Made by a program: the position numbers and the translations under genes. Positions 5,058 to 6,409 of a DNA stretch of 6,409 bases are shown here, piece after piece (position 1 is the first letter of the stretch; every line of letters starts with the position of its first letter). The notes beneath the pieces are model-generated. The model saw only the letters and a program-made list of their open reading frames with translations, searched no databases and was not told where the DNA came from. This DNA comes from UBA5941 sp021824385 (lineage in GTDB: Bacteria > Patescibacteriota > Microgenomatia > UBA8517): the NCBI GenBank assembly GCA_027347685.1, contig DAIEQM010000048.1, positions 1-6,409 on the forward strand, in the 5' to 3' direction.

Positions 5058-6409
5058 CTATTGAGTTGAGTTTGAGCTTACCTGGTATATATTGAGTAAG
5101 CTTCCGGTAGAAAGCGAGTACTCCTTTTTAAGGAAAAAATGCAGTTTCGGTTTTTCAACATGTACTTCTCCAAATGAGCATCCCCAGGGACAACGAACGG
5201 TGGCCGTTCCTGTTATCGTTTTTTCTCCTACCGGTAAAAGTTTTCCGTCTACCAACACGTCACTGCCTGTTTTATAGCTGTCACCTTCTCGAACAAAACA
5301 AACCGTGTTCTCAAGTGCAACTTCTTTTACAAAGTTACTACAGTTGTGTGTTTCTTCCACATAATTTCTGACTTGAGTGAGTGCCTTTACATTTTTAATG
5401 TCTTGTACTCCTGTTGTGTCTGGAGAGGTAATTACATACGAAGCTGTTCGAAGATATGTTTCTATCGCTTCTCTGTTTGGAAATGCATTTGCATGAAACT
5501 CCTGTACTAAAAAGGCGGGATCTGGCGTAACAACGGTGCTTTTGGTTGGACCATTTACATAGTGGAAAACCTTAAGATAGAGCGAAAGAGTACTTGGGTT
5601 GATTGCCTCTGTTTCGTAAGCTACTACAATATTTCCCGGGTTTCTGGTGACTTCGGCAATAATGCTTGAGTTTGGCCACACTTCCCGATTTGCCTTCTTG
5701 GATACGGAATCATGTATGTCGATAATATTTACCGCCTGAATAACAGGGACGTCTACAGATAAACGCACCCCTTCAAGGATTGGCGGTCGTATTGTTAACA
5801 CTAAAAAGTAACTCATGCAAAGAAAAACAAATACACCTGTAATACCCACCCCGACATTTTTGAACGTGGTAACGAGTCTCTCCAGAAAAAGCGCAACGAT
5901 AATCATCATAAATGGAACAAGTGGAATTAGGTACCGCGCGTCTTTATTTTGAATAAAACTAAACGCCAATACCCCAACAACTACTTGTGTGAGTAGTAAG
6001 AGTCTTGGTTTTGATTTTACTGTGATGAGCGAAACAACCGCGAGTAAAATAAAAAGCGCGATCAATGGAGTTGTAATGTAGTTTGCTATTTTCTGTACAT
6101 AATAAATGCCGTTTTGAACGCTAAATAAGTTTGTTGGGTCACCCGTTTCCCCTACTGAATTTACCGTTATTAAAAATCGTAAACTCTGAAAATTGACAAT
6201 ATACCAAGGTGCGGCTATGAGCAGTCCCACTATTCCCCCAAATACTGTTGGCTTTAGAGCTTTAACAAATTTTTTCCGTCTTATTGTTTGCTGAAGTGCA
6301 AAAACAAATGGCACAGCTACAAAAACTATTCCGGTCCACTTCGTGAGAATGAGTATTCCAAGGGAAGCGAAAAATAAAAAAGTCCAATACTTTTGAGTCA
6401 AATGTACAC
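5058..6409 (-). CDS. Membrane glycosyltransferase, GT39/PMT (ArnT-like) family, N-terminus outside window
   Basis: The C-terminal ~450 residues of a polytopic glycosyltransferase of the GT39/ArnT type, which moves a sugar from a polyprenyl-phosphate donor to an acceptor on the outer face of the membrane. The frame is open past the right edge; the TTG at 6401 is not a convincing start. The missing part would hold the first membrane helices and the catalytic acidic motif. Counted from that TTG, hydrophobic segments lie at about 7-36, 53-70, 111-128, 134-150, 157-175 and 185-205. Family-like landmarks are LTKWTGI (19-25), APWYIVN (64-70) and NKDARYLIPLVPF (152-164), the last matching the common K-x-x-RYL-P-x-x-P pattern. 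Residues ~210-447 form a soluble, presumably extracytoplasmic domain that ends with CPWGC (404-408) and two further Cys (354, 368). The donor and acceptor cannot be read from sequence. It ends TAG, just before a shared hairpin. Confidence 0.85.
   Translation of the reverse strand, partial: VHLTQKYWTFLFFASLGILILTKWTGIVFVAVPFVFALQQTIRRKKFVKALKPTVFGGIVGLLIAAPWYIVNFQSLRFLITVNSVGETGDPTNLFSVQNGIYYVQKIANYITTPLIALFILLAVVSLITVKSKPRLLLLTQVVVGVLAFSFIQNKDARYLIPLVPFMMIIVALFLERLVTTFKNVGVGITGVFVFLCMSYFLVLTIRPPILEGVRLSVDVPVIQAVNIIDIHDSVSKKANREVWPNSSIIAEVTRNPGNIVVAYETEAINPSTLSLYLKVFHYVNGPTKSTVVTPDPAFLVQEFHANAFPNREAIETYLRTASYVITSPDTTGVQDIKNVKALTQVRNYVEETHNCSNFVKEVALENTVCFVREGDSYKTGSDVLVDGKLLPVGEKTITGTATVRCPWGCSFGEVHVEKPKLHFFLKKEYSLSTGSLLNIYQVSSNSTQ

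Noticed and set aside
4907..5095. A + strand 62-codon frame starting at GTG in the gap before the glycosyltransferase
   Set aside because: It has no Shine-Dalgarno, runs straight through the long RNA stem and the intrinsic terminator, and overlaps the end of the glycosyltransferase gene. Its Ser-rich composition looks non-coding. The structured-RNA reading explains the region better.
1..6409. tRNA, rRNA, CRISPR array, insertion sequence or attachment site
   Set aside because: No cloverleaf with a GTTCRA arm, no rRNA core motifs, no regularly spaced repeats and no transposase or inverted repeats were seen by eye.

Overview
The window looks like ordinary chromosome from a small-genome, AT-rich bacterium, most likely of the Candidate Phyla Radiation (Patescibacteria). 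This assignment is an inference. It rests on the style of the GyrA protein, very short intergenic gaps, several small hypothetical membrane proteins, a stand-alone PspC domain and a GT39-type membrane glycosyltransferase. The PspC gene ends in TGA just where the family normally ends, so the standard bacterial code applies, not the UGA=Gly code of Gracilibacteria/Absconditabacteria. No plasmid, phage, transposon or CRISPR signature was seen.

Layout, left to right. (1) 2-622, + strand: the 3' part of a gene for an unrecognised protein with an HExxH...ExxA zinc-protease-like motif. (2) 662-1180, - strand: a small alpha/beta-hydrolase-fold protein, convergent with gene 1. (3) 1184-3787, - strand: a complete gyrA, three bases upstream of the hydrolase and probably translationally coupled to it. 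(4) 3788-3891: the gyrA leader, with an 18-bp tandem repeat and a strong intrinsic terminator that separates gyrA from the genes before it. (5) 3892-4828, - strand: three small membrane-protein genes (135 aa two-TM protein, then PspC, then a 77 aa protein with a Pro/Thr tail). (6) 4829-5057: a gap with no credible protein gene. It carries a promoter, a long-range 18-nt stem, a second hairpin and an intrinsic terminator, all on the + strand, and is best read as a ~180-nt structured non-coding RNA. (7) 5058-6409, - strand: the C-terminal part of a membrane glycosyltransferase that runs off the right edge.

How the parts relate. GyrA is a housekeeping topoisomerase subunit, and the coupled hydrolase rides on its transcript. 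The three small proteins all look like inner-membrane or envelope factors. Two of them have promoter -10 boxes only 5-6 nt before the ATG and no Shine-Dalgarno (SD) sequence, which points to leaderless mRNAs; the third has a nearly perfect SD. The candidate RNA shows two CCUCCUU segments, identical to the 16S anti-SD core, at or in a predicted internal loop next to these genes. This RNA and its anti-SD-like bubble are the most interesting items in the window. All functional statements about it are inference from sequence and hand folding.
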